Origin: Pseudomonas kielensis
GTDB lineage: Bacteria; Pseudomonadota; Gammaproteobacteria; Pseudomonadales; Pseudomonadaceae
Assembly (NCBI RefSeq): GCF_014236655.1
Contig: NZ_JACMYG010000004.1
Coordinates: 266,643-330,642 of the forward strand
Direction of reading: 5' to 3'
DNA length: 64,000 bases
Shown: positions 17,903 to 28,096 of the stretch, one piece after another
How the letters are laid out: each line of letters opens with the position of its first letter
How positions within the stretch are numbered: the first letter of the stretch is position 1
The notes under the pieces: model-generated
Seen by the model: the letters and a program-made list of their open reading frames with translations, nothing else
What the model was told of the DNA's origin: nothing
Databases searched by the model: none
Position numbers and translations under genes: made by a program

Positions 17903-19465
17903 TCAAAGATGAATGACGGCCAGGTCGAGCCGGCCGTAGTCGCCCTCGCTGTGCTCCGATCTGGGCGGGACGTGGTGGGTTTTCATGACCTGATCGCCTT
18001 GCAGGGTTTCCAGGTGAATATCGAAGCCCCACAAACGGTGCAGGTGCTTGAGCACTTCCTCGGTGGATTCTCCCAGGGGTTTGCGATCGTGTTGTTGATG
18101 GCGCAGGGTCAGCGAGCGGTCGCCGCGGCGGTCGATGCTGTAGATCTGCACGTTGGGTTCACGGTTGCCCAGGTTGTACTGGGCGGCCAGGGTTTCCCGG
18201 ATGGTCCGGTAACCGTCTTCGTCATGGATGGCGGGCACCAGCAGGTCGTCCTTCTGGTCATCATCGAGGATGCTGAACAGTTTCAGGTCGCGGATCACCT
18301 TGGGCGACAGGTACTGCAGGATAAAACTCTCGTCCTTGAAGCTGCTCATGGCGAACTTGATGCTCGACAGCCAGTCGGTCCCGGCGATGTCCGGAAACCA
18401 GCGGTAATCCTCCTCGGTGGGTTCTTCGCACATGCGCCGGATGTCGCGGTACATGGCAAATCCCAGGGTGTAGGGGTTGATCCCGCTGTAGTACGGGCTG
18501 TCGAACCCCGGCTGGTAAACCACGCTGGTGTGGGAGGTGAGGAACTCCATCATGAAACCGTCGGTGACCAGGCCTTCGTCATACAGGTCGTTTATCAAGG
18601 TGTAGTGCCAGAACGTCGCCCAACCTTCGTTCATCACCTGGGTCTGGCGTTGTGGGTAGAAGTACTGGGCGATCTTGCGCACGATGCGCACGATTTCCCG
18701 CTGCCAGGGCTCCAGCAGCGGCGCGTGTTTCTCGATGAAATACAGGATGTTCTCCTGAGGTTCGGCGGGAAAACGCGCATTGTCTTTCTCGCTGTACTTG
18801 TCGGCGCCCTTGGGGATGGTGCGCCACAGGTCGTTGATCTGCTTTTGCAGGTGTTCTTCACGATCCTTCTGGCGGCGCCGTTCTTCCTCCGCCGAGATCG
18901 GGTAGGGGCGTTTGTAGCGATCGACGCCGTAGTTCATCAGGGCGTGGCAGGAGTCCAGCAGGTCCTCGACGGCGTCGATACCATGGCGCTCCTCGCATTG
19001 CATGATGTACTGCTTGGCAAACACCAGGTAATCGATGATCGAGCTGGCATCGGTCCAGGTGCGGAACAGGTAGTTGCCCTTGAAAAAGCTGTTGTGGCCG
19101 TAGCAGGCGTGGGCCACCACCAATGCCTGCATGCAGATGGTGTTTTCTTCCATCAGGTAGGCGATGCAGGGGTCCGAGTTGATCACGATTTCGTAGGCTA
19201 GCCCCATCTGGCCACGGCTGTAGGATTTTTCGGTGCTGAGGAAATGTTTGCCATAGGACCAGTGGTGGTAGCCCAGGGGCATGCCGACGGAGGCGTAGGC
19301 GTCCATCATTTGTTCGGCGGTGATCACCTCGATCTGGTTGGGATAGGTGTCCAGCGCATAGCGGGCCGCAATACGGCTGATTTCGCGGTCGTAGGCCTGG
19401 ATCAGCTCGAATGTCCATTCAGAGCCGGTGGAGATGGGTTGGCGCTTCTGCTCTTTGGCGGTCAT
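17903..19465 (-). CDS. SpoVR family protein (YcgB-like)
   Basis: A 520-residue protein matching the SpoVR family throughout: [20 protein letters not shown] at the N terminus, [20 protein letters not shown], the histidine-rich [20 protein letters not shown] region and the [20 protein letters not shown] segment. The family was first seen in Bacillus spore cortex formation, but in proteobacteria it is part of a stress/stationary-phase module with YeaH and PrkA and its chemistry is unknown. Its start overlaps the end of yeaH by four bases, so the two are translationally coupled. Confidence 0.93.
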   Translation of the reverse strand: MTAKEQKRQPISTGSEWTFELIQAYDREISRIAARYALDTYPNQIEVITAEQMMDAYASVGMPLGYHHWSYGKHFLSTEKSYSRGQMGLAYEIVINSDPCIAYLMEENTICMQALVVAHACYGHNSFFKGNYLFRTWTDASSIIDYLVFAKQYIMQCEERHGIDAVEDLLDSCHALMNYGVDRYKRPYPISAEEERRRQKDREEHLQKQINDLWRTIPKGADKYSEKDNARFPAEPQENILYFIEKHAPLLEPWQREIVRIVRKIAQYFYPQRQTQVMNEGWATFWHYTLINDLYDEGLVTDGFMMEFLTSHTSVVYQPGFDSPYYSGINPYTLGFAMYRDIRRMCEEPTEEDYRWFPDIAGTDWLSSIKFAMSSFKDESFILQYLSPKVIRDLKLFSILDDDQKDDLLVPAIHDEDGYRTIRETLAAQYNLGNREPNVQIYSIDRRGDRSLTLRHQQHDRKPLGESTEEVLKHLHRLWGFDIHLETLQGDQVMKTHHVPPRSEHSEGDYGRLDLAVIHL

Positions 19466-20733
19466 GTCACTAACCTGCGCTGGAAGAGTTCACGGAAGAC
19501 CGGATAGATATCCCCGGCCGAAACCAGCTGTTGCTGGGCAAACGTGTCGGAAAAGGCTTCGGCGATACGCTCGTATTCGTACCACAGGGCCTGGTGTTCG
19601 CGTGGGGTGATCTCCACATAAGTGTAGTACTGCACAAATGGCATGATCTGGTTGATCAGGATGTCGCGGCAGATCGGTGAGTCATCGTTCCAGTTGTCGC
19701 CGTCGGAGGCCTGGGCGGCGTAGATGTTCCAGTCGTTGCTTGGATACCGCTCGGCCATGATCTCCTGCATCAGTTTCAAGGCGCTGGATACGATGGTGCC
19801 GCCGGTTTCCCTGGAGTAGAAAAACTCCTCTTCGTCCACTTCCCGGGCACTGGTGTGGTGGCGGATGAACACTACGTCGATCTTGTCGTAGTTACGCTTC
19901 AGGAACAGGTACAGGAGGATGAAGAAGCGCTTGGCGATGTCCTTGGTCGCCTGGGTCATGGAGCCGGAAACGTCCATCAGGCAAAACATCACCGCCTTGG
20001 AGCTGGGGTTGGGTTGCTTGATCAGCAGGTTGTACTTGAGGTCGAAGGTGTCCAGGAACGGTACGCGGTGAATGCGCGCACTCAGGCGCTCGATTTCTGC
20101 CTCGATTTCCTGGATATCGCCGAAGTTGTCGGGTTCTTCCAGCTTCAGTCGCGCCAGTTCTTCCTTGGCGTCGCGCAGTTTTGCCCGGCTGCTGCCGGAC
20201 AGGGCGATACGCCTGGCATGGGCTGAGCGCAGGGTGCGGATGATGTTGATTCGTGACGGGTTGCCTTCGTTGCTGATGCCGGCTCGCACGGTCTTGAAGG
20301 TGTCGGTACCGGTCAGGTTGCGCTTGACCAGGTTGGGCAGTTCCAGGTCCTCGAACATGAATTCGAGGAATTCTTCCTGGGTAATCTGGAACACGAACTC
20401 ATCCATGCCTTCGCCGGAGTTACCGGCCTTGCCCGGGCCTTTGCCGCCGCCACCGCCTGGTGGACGGGCAATATGCTCGCCGCTGGTGAATTCCTTGTTG
20501 CCCGGATGCACCACGGTCTGTTTGCCACCACGACCATGATGAAGCACCGGTTCGTCGATATCGCGACCGGGAATGCTGATCTGCTCGCCGTGTTCCATAT
20601 CGGTGATGGAACGCCGACTCACCGCCTCTTCGACGGCCTTTTTGATGTGATCACGATAACGCCGCAGAAACCGCTGACGGTTTACCGTGCTCTTGTTCTT
20701 GCCATTGAGACGTCGGTCGATCACATAGCTCAT
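19462..20733 (-). CDS. yeaH: YeaH/UPF0229 family protein with VWA-like domain
   Basis: A 423-residue protein. The N-terminal part is basic ([20 protein letters not shown]) with a conserved glycine-rich low-complexity stretch ([18 protein letters not shown]), and the C-terminal part resembles a von Willebrand A domain with a MIDAS-like DVSGSM (about residue 255). Family members are co-expressed with PrkA and SpoVR under nitrogen starvation or RpoS control in enterobacteria; the molecular role is unresolved. Second gene of the prkA-yeaH-spoVR set, about 200 bases after prkA and overlapping spoVR. Confidence 0.92.
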   Translation of the reverse strand: MSYVIDRRLNGKNKSTVNRQRFLRRYRDHIKKAVEEAVSRRSITDMEHGEQISIPGRDIDEPVLHHGRGGKQTVVHPGNKEFTSGEHIARPPGGGGGKGPGKAGNSGEGMDEFVFQITQEEFLEFMFEDLELPNLVKRNLTGTDTFKTVRAGISNEGNPSRINIIRTLRSAHARRIALSGSSRAKLRDAKEELARLKLEEPDNFGDIQEIEAEIERLSARIHRVPFLDTFDLKYNLLIKQPNPSSKAVMFCLMDVSGSMTQATKDIAKRFFILLYLFLKRNYDKIDVVFIRHHTSAREVDEEEFFYSRETGGTIVSSALKLMQEIMAERYPSNDWNIYAAQASDGDNWNDDSPICRDILINQIMPFVQYYTYVEITPREHQALWYEYERIAEAFSDTFAQQQLVSAGDIYPVFRELFQRRLVT

Positions 20734-20865
20734 GACTGCTCCTTAGAAGCTGTCCTGAAAGGGGCGAGCGGTGACGCAGCATGGACTCAGGCCAAGGGAC
20801 GTTTCACGCTCCCCCAAGCGCTCAGGGTGCTGCCTGTACCTCGCTACCGACTTTCGAACACCTTC

Positions 20866-20905
20866 CAGAGGCCTGTGTAACAGAAAATGCGTAGACAGGC
20901 CTCTG
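20866..20905. repeat. Inverted repeat in the prkA-yeaH spacer
   Basis: Eleven-base arms CAGAGGCCTGT (20866-20876) and ACAGGCCTCTG (20895-20905) with an 18-base loop. There is no U-run, so it is more likely an mRNA-stabilising or partial attenuator hairpin that separates prkA output from yeaH-spoVR than a full terminator. Confidence 0.55.
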
Positions 20906-20936
20906 GCTAACGACAACCGGTCTGACCGGCAGCGGG

Positions 20937-22859
20937 TTATTGTGATTTTCTGACCCGCAGGTACCACTCGGAGAGCAGTCGTACCTGTTTGTCGGTATAG
21001 CCGCGCTCGACCATCCGTGTGACGAAGTCGTTGTGCTTTTGTTGGTCCTCTTTGCTGGCCTTGGCGTTGAAGCTGATGACCGGCAGCAAGTCCTCGGTGT
21101 TCGAGAACATTTTTTTCTCGATGACCACCCGCAGCTTCTCGTAGCTGAGCCAGGTCGGGTTCTTGCCGTTGTTGTTGGCCCGGGCACGCAAGACGAAGTT
21201 GACGATTTCGTTGCGGAAATCCTTCGGATTGCTGATGCCTGCCGGTTTTTCGATTTTCTCCAGTTCTTCGTTCAGGGCGACGCGGTTGAGGATCTCGCCG
21301 GTTTCCGGGTCGCGGTATTCCTGGTCCTGAATCCAGAAGTCCGCGTACAGCACGTAGCGGTCGAAGATGTTTTGCCCGTACTCGCTGTAGGATTCCAGGT
21401 AGGCGGTCTGGATTTCCTTGCCGATGAACTCGATGTAGCGCGGCGCCAGGTATTCCTTGAGGAAGCGCAGGTAGCGTTCGCGGGTTTCGGCCTGGAATTG
21501 CTCCTGCTCGATCTGCTGTTCCAGCACGTAAAGCAGGTGCACCGGGTTGGCAGCGATTTCGTGCGGGTCGAAGTTGAAGACTTTCGACAGGATCTTGAAG
21601 GCGAACCGGGTCGAAAGACCGTTCATGCCTTCATCGACACCGGCGGTGTCGCGGTACTCCTGGATCGATTTGGCCTTCGGATCGGTGTCCTTGAGGTTTT
21701 CGCCGTCGTACACCCGCATTTTCGAGTAGATGTTCGAGTTTTCCGGCTCCTTGAGGCGTGAGAGCACGGTGAACTGGGCGAGCATCTTCAGGGTGTCAGG
21801 GGCGCAGTGAGCCTTGGCCAGGGAGCTGTTGAACAGCAGCTTGTCGTAGATCTTCACTTCATCGCTGACCCGCAGGCAGTAAGGCACCTTGACGATGTAG
21901 ATCCGGTCGATGAAGGCTTCGTTGTTCTTGTTGTTGCGGAAGGTGTGCCACTCCGACTCGTTGGAGTGCGCCAGCAGGATCCCGGTAAACGGAATCGCGC
22001 CCAAGCCTTCGGTACTGTTGTAGTTGCCTTCCTGGGTGGCGGTCAGCAGTGGGTGCAGGACCTTGATTGGCGCCTTGAACATTTCGACGAATTCCATCAG
22101 GCCCTGGTTGGCCCGGCACAGGGCGCCCGAGTAGCTGTAGGCGTCGGCGTCGTTTTGCGGGAATTCTTCGAGTTTGCGGATATCGACCTTGCCCACCAGT
22201 GCCGAGATGTCCTGGTTGTTTTCATCGCCCGGCTCGGTCTTGGCGACCGCGATCTGGTTGAGGATCGAAGGGTAGAGCTTGACCACGCGGAACTGGCTGA
22301 TGTCACCGCCGAATTCGGCCAGCCGTTTGGTCGCCCAGGGCGACATGATGGTGTTCAGGTAGCGCCGTGGAATGCCGAAGTCTTCTTCCAGGATCGCGCC
22401 GTCCTCGGTGGCGTTGAACAGCCCCAGTGGCGACTCGAATACCGGAGAGCCCTTGATGGCATAGAAGGGCACTTTCTCGATCAGTTGTTTGAGCTTTTCG
22501 GCCAGGGACGACTTGCCGCCGCCAACGGGGCCGAGCAGGTAGAGGATCTGTTTCTTCTCTTCCAGGCCCTGCGCGGCGTGGCGGAAGTAGGAGACGATCT
22601 GGTCGATGCATTCTTCCATTCCATGGAAGTCCTCGAAGGCCGGGTAGCGTCGGATCACCTTGTTGGAAAAAATGCGCGACAGCCTCGAGTTGGTCGACGT
22701 GTCCAGCAACTCGGGTTCACCGATTGCCAGCAGCAGACGCTCGGCGGCGGAAACGTAGGCGCTGCGGTCCTGTTTGCAGAGTTCCAGGTACTCCTGCAGC
22801 GAGAGTTCTTCCTGGCGTGTGGACTCGAAGCGTTGTTGGAAGTGGCTAAAGATACTCAT
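20937..22859 (-). CDS. prkA: PrkA family AAA+ protein kinase/protease (YeaG-like)
   Basis: A 640-residue protein with an N-terminal AAA+ domain (Walker A GPVGGGKSSLAEKL near residue 110) and the PrkA C-terminal domain ending with EWYLRVRKSQ. Related proteins were described as serine kinases in Bacillus and E. coli (YeaG) and more recently as having Lon-like ATP-dependent protease activity in Bacillus; which applies here cannot be read from sequence. First gene of the stress module with yeaH and spoVR. ATG 22859 follows a GAGGTGACGTC region that can pair with 16S rRNA. Confidence 0.93.
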   Translation of the reverse strand: MSIFSHFQQRFESTRQEELSLQEYLELCKQDRSAYVSAAERLLLAIGEPELLDTSTNSRLSRIFSNKVIRRYPAFEDFHGMEECIDQIVSYFRHAAQGLEEKKQILYLLGPVGGGKSSLAEKLKQLIEKVPFYAIKGSPVFESPLGLFNATEDGAILEEDFGIPRRYLNTIMSPWATKRLAEFGGDISQFRVVKLYPSILNQIAVAKTEPGDENNQDISALVGKVDIRKLEEFPQNDADAYSYSGALCRANQGLMEFVEMFKAPIKVLHPLLTATQEGNYNSTEGLGAIPFTGILLAHSNESEWHTFRNNKNNEAFIDRIYIVKVPYCLRVSDEVKIYDKLLFNSSLAKAHCAPDTLKMLAQFTVLSRLKEPENSNIYSKMRVYDGENLKDTDPKAKSIQEYRDTAGVDEGMNGLSTRFAFKILSKVFNFDPHEIAANPVHLLYVLEQQIEQEQFQAETRERYLRFLKEYLAPRYIEFIGKEIQTAYLESYSEYGQNIFDRYVLYADFWIQDQEYRDPETGEILNRVALNEELEKIEKPAGISNPKDFRNEIVNFVLRARANNNGKNPTWLSYEKLRVVIEKKMFSNTEDLLPVISFNAKASKEDQQKHNDFVTRMVERGYTDKQVRLLSEWYLRVRKSQ

Positions 22860-23145
22860 GACGTCACCTCGCTCGATACGTGGAGCCGACGCCGGATCAT
22901 TCAGTCGATGCTGGTCAGCAGCCGCAATTTCAGCTGCTTTTTACCCCCCCAGAACACCTTCAAAGCTATCAACCCTGAAAGCTACTCCCGATGACCCGCT
23001 CGCCGGTGTACCGGCTCTCCCCTGTTTTGGATGGCCTGAGGCTAAGGATAGTTGGTAATCCGGGAGGTAAAGGAGCAATGCGCAATTTGTTGTGTGCGAC
23101 CGTTCGTCAGCCCACGGGGGACGTGGGCTGGAGCGTTGAAAAAAA
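22860..23145. other. prkA upstream / glpE downstream region with hairpin
   Basis: About 285 non-coding bases. A perfect nine-base hairpin, CAGCCCACG/CGTGGGCTG with loop GGGGA, lies at 23108-23130, just after glpE on the minus strand; it has no U-run. The rest must hold the prkA promoter. I looked for a sigma-54 -24/-12 pair on the minus strand and did not find a convincing one. A 34-codon plus-strand frame at 23078 is listed under rejected items. Confidence 0.5.
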
Positions 23146-23475
23146 TTATTCGTCGCTGCTTTTCGTGGTTTCCGAAGGATAAGTCGTACGCCACAGCTCG
23201 AAGCCACCGTCCATGCTGTAGACGTCGGAAAACCCCTGGCTGATCAGGTAGGCGGCAGCGCCCTGGCTGGAGTTGCCGTGGTAGCAGACCACCACCGTTG
23301 GCGCGTCGAGGTCGGCGGCGCGGATGAAGTCCGAGATGGAGTGGTTGTCCAGGTGCGTGGAGCCGCTGATGTGCAGCGCGGCGTAGGTCGCGGGGTCGCG
23401 GATATCGACCAGCACGGCGCCTTGTTCACGCAGGGCTTGGGCTTGTTCGGGGGGGATACGTTTGAATTCGCTCAT
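23146..23475 (-). CDS. glpE: Thiosulfate sulfurtransferase GlpE (single-domain rhodanese)
   Basis: A 109-residue single rhodanese domain that moves sulfur from thiosulfate to cyanide or thiols. The active-site loop is [17 protein letters not shown] with the catalytic cysteine near residue 65, and [20 protein letters not shown] is the conserved N-terminal rhodanese segment. It lies 33 bases downstream of apaH on the same strand, so it probably ends the lptD-to-apaH transcript or is read from it. Confidence 0.93.
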   Translation of the reverse strand: MSEFKRIPPEQAQALREQGAVLVDIRDPATYAALHISGSTHLDNHSISDFIRAADLDAPTVVVCYHGNSSQGAAAYLISQGFSDVYSMDGGFELWRTTYPSETTKSSDE

Positions 23476-23508
23476 GGCGGGCTCCTGTGGCCAGACTGAT
23501 AGCGCAGC

Positions 23509-24390
23509 CTAGCGCTTGATGCTGGCCGACAATGGTTCGGGGGTAGGTGGGGCGACTGGCAGCGCGATATGGCCGTGCTCGTCGCACTGGCAGCTCAGGC
23601 GTACGCCGGTGTCGATGTTCAGCAGGGTCATGGCGCCGCCCCAGACGCAACCGGTATCGAGGGCGATGACGCCGGGCTCGTCGCACCGGCCTTCGAGTGC
23701 GGCCCAGTGACCGAAAATGATCTTCAGGCCGCGCGTCTTGCGATCCTTGTGCTTGAACCAGGGGGCGTAGCCGGGCGGCGCGGTGTCGGCGCCTTCCTTG
23801 CCCTTGAGGTCAAGCTTGCCTTCGCTGGTGCAAAAGCGCATGCGGGTGAAGTAGTTGGTGATCACCCGTAGGCGGGGCACGCCTTTGAGGTCGCTGTCCC
23901 ATTTGGCCGGCTCGTTGCCATACATGCCATCCAGGTAAGGGACGAGCAGGTTGTCGTCGCGCAGGGCAGCCTCGACTTCGGCGGCGCACTTGAGGGCCTT
24001 GCGCAAGGACCACTGTGGCGGGATGCCGGCATGCACCAGCGCCATGTCGCGGACTTCGTCATAGTGCAGGAGCTTTTGCTGGCGCAGCCACTCAAGCAGC
24101 TCCTTGCCGTCCGGCGCCTCGAGAATTTCGCGCAGGGTGTCGGCTTTCTTCAGGCGCTCGATATTGTTCCCGGCGGCCAGCAGGTGCAGGTCATGGTTGC
24201 CCAGCACACAGACCAGCGACTGGCGGATGCTATAGAGGAAGCGCAAGGTCTCCAGCGACTGCGGGCCACGGTTGACCAGATCGCCGACCAGCCACAGGCG
24301 ATCGGTCTGCGGATCGAAGGCGACCTGCTTGAGCAGGCACTGCAGGGGCTCGAGGCAGCCCTGCAGATCACCGACGGCATACGTCGCCAT
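23509..24390 (-). CDS. apaH: Symmetrical bis(5'-nucleosyl)-tetraphosphatase ApaH
   Basis: A 293-residue metallophosphoesterase that cleaves Ap4A to two ADP and removes Np4 caps from RNA. Motifs at the N terminus: [37 protein letters not shown] and [10 protein letters not shown]; the C-terminal metal ligands are in [12 protein letters not shown] and [11 protein letters not shown]. Its start touches the apaG stop (shared base at 24390), so translation is coupled. The ksgA-apaG-apaH order is widespread. Confidence 0.98.
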   Translation of the reverse strand: MATYAVGDLQGCLEPLQCLLKQVAFDPQTDRLWLVGDLVNRGPQSLETLRFLYSIRQSLVCVLGNHDLHLLAAGNNIERLKKADTLREILEAPDGKELLEWLRQQKLLHYDEVRDMALVHAGIPPQWSLRKALKCAAEVEAALRDDNLLVPYLDGMYGNEPAKWDSDLKGVPRLRVITNYFTRMRFCTSEGKLDLKGKEGADTAPPGYAPWFKHKDRKTRGLKIIFGHWAALEGRCDEPGVIALDTGCVWGGAMTLLNIDTGVRLSCQCDEHGHIALPVAPPTPEPLSASIKR

Positions 24391-24770
24391 CAGTGCAGGG
24401 CTCCGGGCACCGCCAGGCGGAAGGGTGCGATGATGGCGTCGAAGTGTTTGCCGTCTTCGGCGAGCATCTGATAACTGCCCTGCATGTTGCCCACGCGGGT
24501 GGTCATTACGGTGCCGCTGCTATAGGTGTGGCTCTGGCCGGCAGCGATCAACGGTTGCAGGCCAACCACGCCCGCCCCACGAACCTCTTCGACATGGCCG
24601 TCGCCATCGGTAATCACCCAGTGCCGCGAGAGCAACTTGGCCGGTAGCGAGCCGTTGTTGTGCACGGTGATGGTGTAGGCGAAGGCGAAACGGTTCTGCT
24701 CGGGTTGCGACTGTTCTGCCAGAAAGCGAGTGACGACGCTGACGTCGACCTGATAACGAGGATCGGACAT
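24390..24770 (-). CDS. apaG: ApaG protein
   Basis: A 126-residue immunoglobulin-like fold protein, family DUF525. Diagnostic stretches are [20 protein letters not shown] and the glycine-rich [20 protein letters not shown]. Its biochemical role in bacteria is still unclear (Co/Mg-related phenotypes have been reported). ATG 24770 (MSDPRYQV) matches the family; the frame upstream to 24791 is non-conserved. Between ksgA and apaH, with a REP doublet in the 208-base gap to ksgA. Confidence 0.95.
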   Translation of the reverse strand: MSDPRYQVDVSVVTRFLAEQSQPEQNRFAFAYTITVHNNGSLPAKLLSRHWVITDGDGHVEEVRGAGVVGLQPLIAAGQSHTYSSGTVMTTRVGNMQGSYQMLAEDGKHFDAIIAPFRLAVPGALH

Positions 24771-24894
24771 GCAAGAAGGCCTTAAAAGCAAAAGCGCAGA
24801 TTACCTAACGCGAGAGGTGATCAGTCTAGGCCAACTGGCAGGCTGTAGGCCAGAGATGCTGTGGCCGAGGACAGGAGAACGATCTGGTCTGCCT

Positions 24895-24967
24895 TGTAGG
24901 AGCTGGGTTGCCAGCGAGTGGATCTGTCGACTTTGCCGACGCCATCGCCAGCAAGCTGGCTCCTACA
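24895..24967. repeat. REP doublet between ksgA and apaG
   Basis: Inverted arms TGTAGGAGCTGGGTTGCCAG (from 24895) and CCAGCAAGCTGGCTCCTACA (to 24967), the common Pseudomonas REP family (core GGAGCCAGCTTGCTGGCG). Inserted inside what is otherwise a compact operon, so it may affect transcript stability for apaG and apaH. Confidence 0.85.
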
Positions 24968-24978
24968 GGGGCTCTGAG

Positions 24979-25791
24979 TTACTCAGCGGCTGGCGCGGGC
25001 TGGATTGCCAACTGATCGGCCAGGCGCACGAAGGCTGCCAGGTCGAGCTGTTCCGGGCGCAGGCTGCCATCGACGCCGGCGGCTTCGATTTCAGCGTTGC
25101 TGAGCAAGGCCTTGAGGGTGTTGCGCAGGGTCTTGCGACGCTGGTTGAAGGCTTCGCGAACAACCCGCTCCAGCAGGCGGTGGTCTTTGGCCGGGTGCGG
25201 CAGTACTGCGTGGGGCACCAGGCGCACGATAGCCGAGTCGACTTTGGGTGGCGGGTTGAACGCGCCAGGGCCGACGTTGAACAGGTGTTCGACCCGGCAG
25301 TGGTACTGGACCATGATCGACAGGCGGCCCCAATCGCCGCCACCAGGACCCGCCGCCAGACGCTCGACCACTTCTTTTTGCAGCATGAAGTGCATGTCGC
25401 GAATGATCCCGGCGTTGTTAAGCAGGTGGAAAATCAACGGCGTGGAGATGTTGTATGGCAGGTTGCCAACCACCCGCAGGCTGTTGGGCGCGGCGTTCAG
25501 GCTGTTGAAGTCGAACTTCAGCGCATCGCCCTGGTGCAGGTTGAAGTTGCTCTTGCCGGCGAACTGCTGGTTGAGGATCGGGATCAGGTCTTTGTCCAGT
25601 TCCACGACATCAAGCTGCGCGCCGCTGTTGAGCAGGCCTTCGGTCAGGGCGCCCTGGCCCGGGCCGATTTCCAGCAGGCGGTCGTCGGCCTTGGCGTGGA
25701 TGGAGCGCAGGATGCGGTCGATTACGCCGGCGTCGTGCAGGAAGTTCTGGCCGAAGCGCTTGCGCGCCCGGTGTTGGTAATGCTCGGTCAT
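24979..25791 (-). CDS. rsmA: 16S rRNA dimethyladenosine transferase (KsgA/RsmA)
   Basis: A 270-residue SAM-dependent enzyme that dimethylates A1518 and A1519 in helix 45 of 16S rRNA late in 30S assembly. Motifs: [19 protein letters not shown] at the start, the SAM site [16 protein letters not shown] (about 40-55), [10 protein letters not shown], and catalytic motif [17 protein letters not shown] (about 109-123). Its start overlaps the pdxA stop by four bases. This is KsgA, not the carbon-storage regulator also called RsmA in pseudomonads. Confidence 0.98.
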   Translation of the reverse strand: MTEHYQHRARKRFGQNFLHDAGVIDRILRSIHAKADDRLLEIGPGQGALTEGLLNSGAQLDVVELDKDLIPILNQQFAGKSNFNLHQGDALKFDFNSLNAAPNSLRVVGNLPYNISTPLIFHLLNNAGIIRDMHFMLQKEVVERLAAGPGGGDWGRLSIMVQYHCRVEHLFNVGPGAFNPPPKVDSAIVRLVPHAVLPHPAKDHRLLERVVREAFNQRRKTLRNTLKALLSNAEIEAAGVDGSLRPEQLDLAAFVRLADQLAIQPAPAAE

Positions 25792-26777
25792 AAACGGGTC
25801 TCGGCCATCTGGTAGGCGGTTTCCAGGGCGACTTGCAGGCTGCCGGTGTCGATTTTTCCGCTGCCAGCCAGGTCCAGGGCGGTGCCGTGGTCGACTGACG
25901 TGCGGATGATCGGCAAGCCCAGGGTCACGTTGACTGCCGCGCCGAAGCCTTTGTACTTCAACACCGGCAGGCCCTGGTCGTGGTACATCGCCAGCACTGC
26001 ATCGCAGTGCTCCAGATATTTGGGGGTAAACAGAGTGTCGGCGGGCAGGGGACCACGCAGGTCCATGCCTTCGCCGCGCAGACGCTCAAGGGTGGGTTCG
26101 ATGATATCGATTTCTTCATGGCCCAGGTGGCCGCCTTCGCCCGCGTGGGGGTTGAGCCCACAGACGAGGATGCGGGGCTGGGCGATGCCGAATTTGTGTT
26201 GCAGGTCGGCGTGCAGGATCCGCGTGACCCGCTCCAGGCGCTCCGGGGTGATTGCGTCGGCAATCTCTCGCAGCGGCAGGTGAGTGGTCACCAGGGCGAC
26301 GCGCAAGCCACGGGTGGCAAGCATCATCACCACTTGGGGGGTGTGAGTCAGGTCGGCCAGGAACTCGGTATGCCCGGAAAAGGCGATCCCGGATTCGTTG
26401 ATCACGCCCTTGTGCACCGGGGCGGTGATCATTCCGGCAAAGTCGCCATCCAGGCAGCCCTGGCCCGCGCGGGTCAGGGTTTGCAAGACAAAGGCGGCAT
26501 TGGCCGGGTCCAGTTGACCTGCAACGACCGGGGCCGTGAGCGGTGTATCCCAGACGTACAGGCTGTTGGCGGGCGCGGGAACGTCCGGCCAGTGCCCGGG
26601 GCTGACGCTCAGCAGATCAACGACCACACCCAGCTGCGCGGCCCGCTCGAGGAGCAGGTCGCGGCTGGTGATGGCTATCAGGGGGTATGGCTGGGCGTGC
26701 GAGGCGAGCAGCAGGCACAGGTCGGGACCTATGCCGGCTGGTTCGCCGGGTGTCAGAGCGAAACGTCTGGGTTTCAC
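25788..26777 (-). CDS. pdxA: 4-hydroxythreonine-4-phosphate dehydrogenase
   Basis: A 329-residue enzyme of the DXP-dependent pyridoxal 5'-phosphate pathway; it oxidises 4-phosphohydroxy-L-threonine with NAD. The start is [20 protein letters not shown], the metal/substrate region has [19 protein letters not shown] with [10 protein letters not shown], and the C-terminal part has [16 protein letters not shown] and [20 protein letters not shown], which hold the zinc-binding histidines. Overlaps surA by four bases and rsmA by four. Confidence 0.98.
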   Translation of the reverse strand: MKPRRFALTPGEPAGIGPDLCLLLASHAQPYPLIAITSRDLLLERAAQLGVVVDLLSVSPGHWPDVPAPANSLYVWDTPLTAPVVAGQLDPANAAFVLQTLTRAGQGCLDGDFAGMITAPVHKGVINESGIAFSGHTEFLADLTHTPQVVMMLATRGLRVALVTTHLPLREIADAITPERLERVTRILHADLQHKFGIAQPRILVCGLNPHAGEGGHLGHEEIDIIEPTLERLRGEGMDLRGPLPADTLFTPKYLEHCDAVLAMYHDQGLPVLKYKGFGAAVNVTLGLPIIRTSVDHGTALDLAGSGKIDTGSLQVALETAYQMAETRL

Positions 26778-28096
26778 TTCGACGCCTGGTCGACGCCAGG
26801 GAGCTTGATTTCAACGTAGGCTTCGTCACGGATCTGACGCAACCAGGTTTGCAGCTCTTCGTCGTACTTACGGTTACGCAACACGGTCATCGCTTGTTGA
26901 TCGCGAGCCTGGCTGGTGCTGTCGGTGGCGCGACGGCCAAGGACTTCCAGGACGTGCCAGCCGTACGGGCTCTTGAACGGCTTGGACAACTGACCTTGAG
27001 GGGTGTTGTTCATCACGGTACGGAATTCCGGTACCAGCGCGTTCGGATCGATCCAGTTCAGGTCGCCGCCGTTGAGGGCGGAGCCTGGGTCTTCGGAGTA
27101 GGTCTTCGCCAGTTCGGCGAAGTCTTCACCCGATTCGATGCGCTCGTAGAGTTTCTGTGCCAGGCGCTTGGTTTCTGCTTCGCTGCGGATCTCGCTCGGC
27201 TTGATCAGGATGTGACGAACGTGGACTTCGTCACGGGTCTGATTACCACCGCCGCGTTTTTCCAGCAGCTTGAGGATGATGAAACCGCCAGGGGTACGTG
27301 CAGGTTGGGTGATGTCGCCGACGGACATGGCACTCAGTTCACGGTCGAACGGCGGTGGCAGTTGAGCGGCCTTGCGCCAGCCCATGTCGCCGCCTTCCAG
27401 GGCGTTGTCGCTGCCGGATTTGGCAATCGCCAGTTGGGTGAAATCAGCGCCCTGCTTGAGTTGCTGGTAAACCTCCATCGCCTGACGGTACGCACCCTGA
27501 ATCGCTTCGGAGTTGGCGCTTTCCGGGGTAGGAATCAGGATGTTGGCCAGGTGCAGTTCTTCCGACAGCTGCATCTTGCCAAGGTCGGAGGCGAGGAAGT
27601 TCTTCACTTCCTGCTCGGTGACCTGGATGCGCTCGGCGACCCGACGCTGACGCACACGGCTGATGATCATTTCACGGCGTACCTGCTCGCGTGCGTCTTC
27701 ATAAGACAGGCCATCGCGGGACAGGGCGGCGCGGAATTGATCCACGGTCATGTTGTTGCGCTGGGCAATGGTGCCGATCGCCTGGTTCAGCTCTTCATCG
27801 GTGATGCGGATGCCGGAACGCTCGCCGATCTGCAGTTGCAGGTTTTCGACGATCAGGCGCTCAAGCACCTGTTGTTCCAGCACGCCGGCCGGTGGAACGG
27901 CCGAGCCACGCTTGGCGATGGTTTGCTGGACTTCGTGAACCCGCTGGTCCAGTTGGCTCTGCATGACCACGTCGTTGTCGACGATGGCCACCACTTTGTC
28001 GATGGACTGCACCGCGGCACTGGCCGCGGTACTCAGGAACAGCGCGCCCAGCATCAGCGGGCGCAGACAATCAGAAAGCTTGGTCTTCACGTTCAC
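26774..28096 (-). CDS. surA: Periplasmic chaperone and peptidyl-prolyl isomerase SurA
   Basis: A 440-residue protein with a signal peptide ([20 protein letters not shown], cleaved near residue 27), a chaperone N domain ([20 protein letters not shown]), and two parvulin domains at about 175-275 (VTEQEVKN then [10 protein letters not shown]) and 285-390 ([40 protein letters not shown]). It escorts outer-membrane proteins, including LptD, to the BAM complex, so its position right behind lptD is functionally coherent. The start lies 26 bases inside the lptD end. Confidence 0.97.
   Translation of the reverse strand: MNVKTKLSDCLRPLMLGALFLSTAASAAVQSIDKVVAIVDNDVVMQSQLDQRVHEVQQTIAKRGSAVPPAGVLEQQVLERLIVENLQLQIGERSGIRITDEELNQAIGTIAQRNNMTVDQFRAALSRDGLSYEDAREQVRREMIISRVRQRRVAERIQVTEQEVKNFLASDLGKMQLSEELHLANILIPTPESANSEAIQGAYRQAMEVYQQLKQGADFTQLAIAKSGSDNALEGGDMGWRKAAQLPPPFDRELSAMSVGDITQPARTPGGFIILKLLEKRGGGNQTRDEVHVRHILIKPSEIRSEAETKRLAQKLYERIESGEDFAELAKTYSEDPGSALNGGDLNWIDPNALVPEFRTVMNNTPQGQLSKPFKSPYGWHVLEVLGRRATDSTSQARDQQAMTVLRNRKYDEELQTWLRQIRDEAYVEIKLPGVDQASK

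Noticed and set aside
17471..19201. 576-codon plus-strand open frame opposite cca and the SpoVR gene
   Set aside because: It is a third-position GC-bias shadow crossing two well-supported minus-strand genes; composition is rich in V, G, A, Q and H as expected for antisense frames and it has no ribosome site.
22860..23040. Sigma-54 promoter for the prkA module
   Set aside because: Searched by eye for TGGCAC-N5-TTGC on the minus strand upstream of prkA; no sequence with both GG and GC at the right spacing.
23078..23182. 34-codon plus-strand frame with a good Shine-Dalgarno (AAAGGAG) and ATG
   Set aside because: It covers the glpE 3' hairpin and runs into the glpE coding region; no hydrophobic or other recognisable pattern. 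It could be a small protein, but support is too thin.
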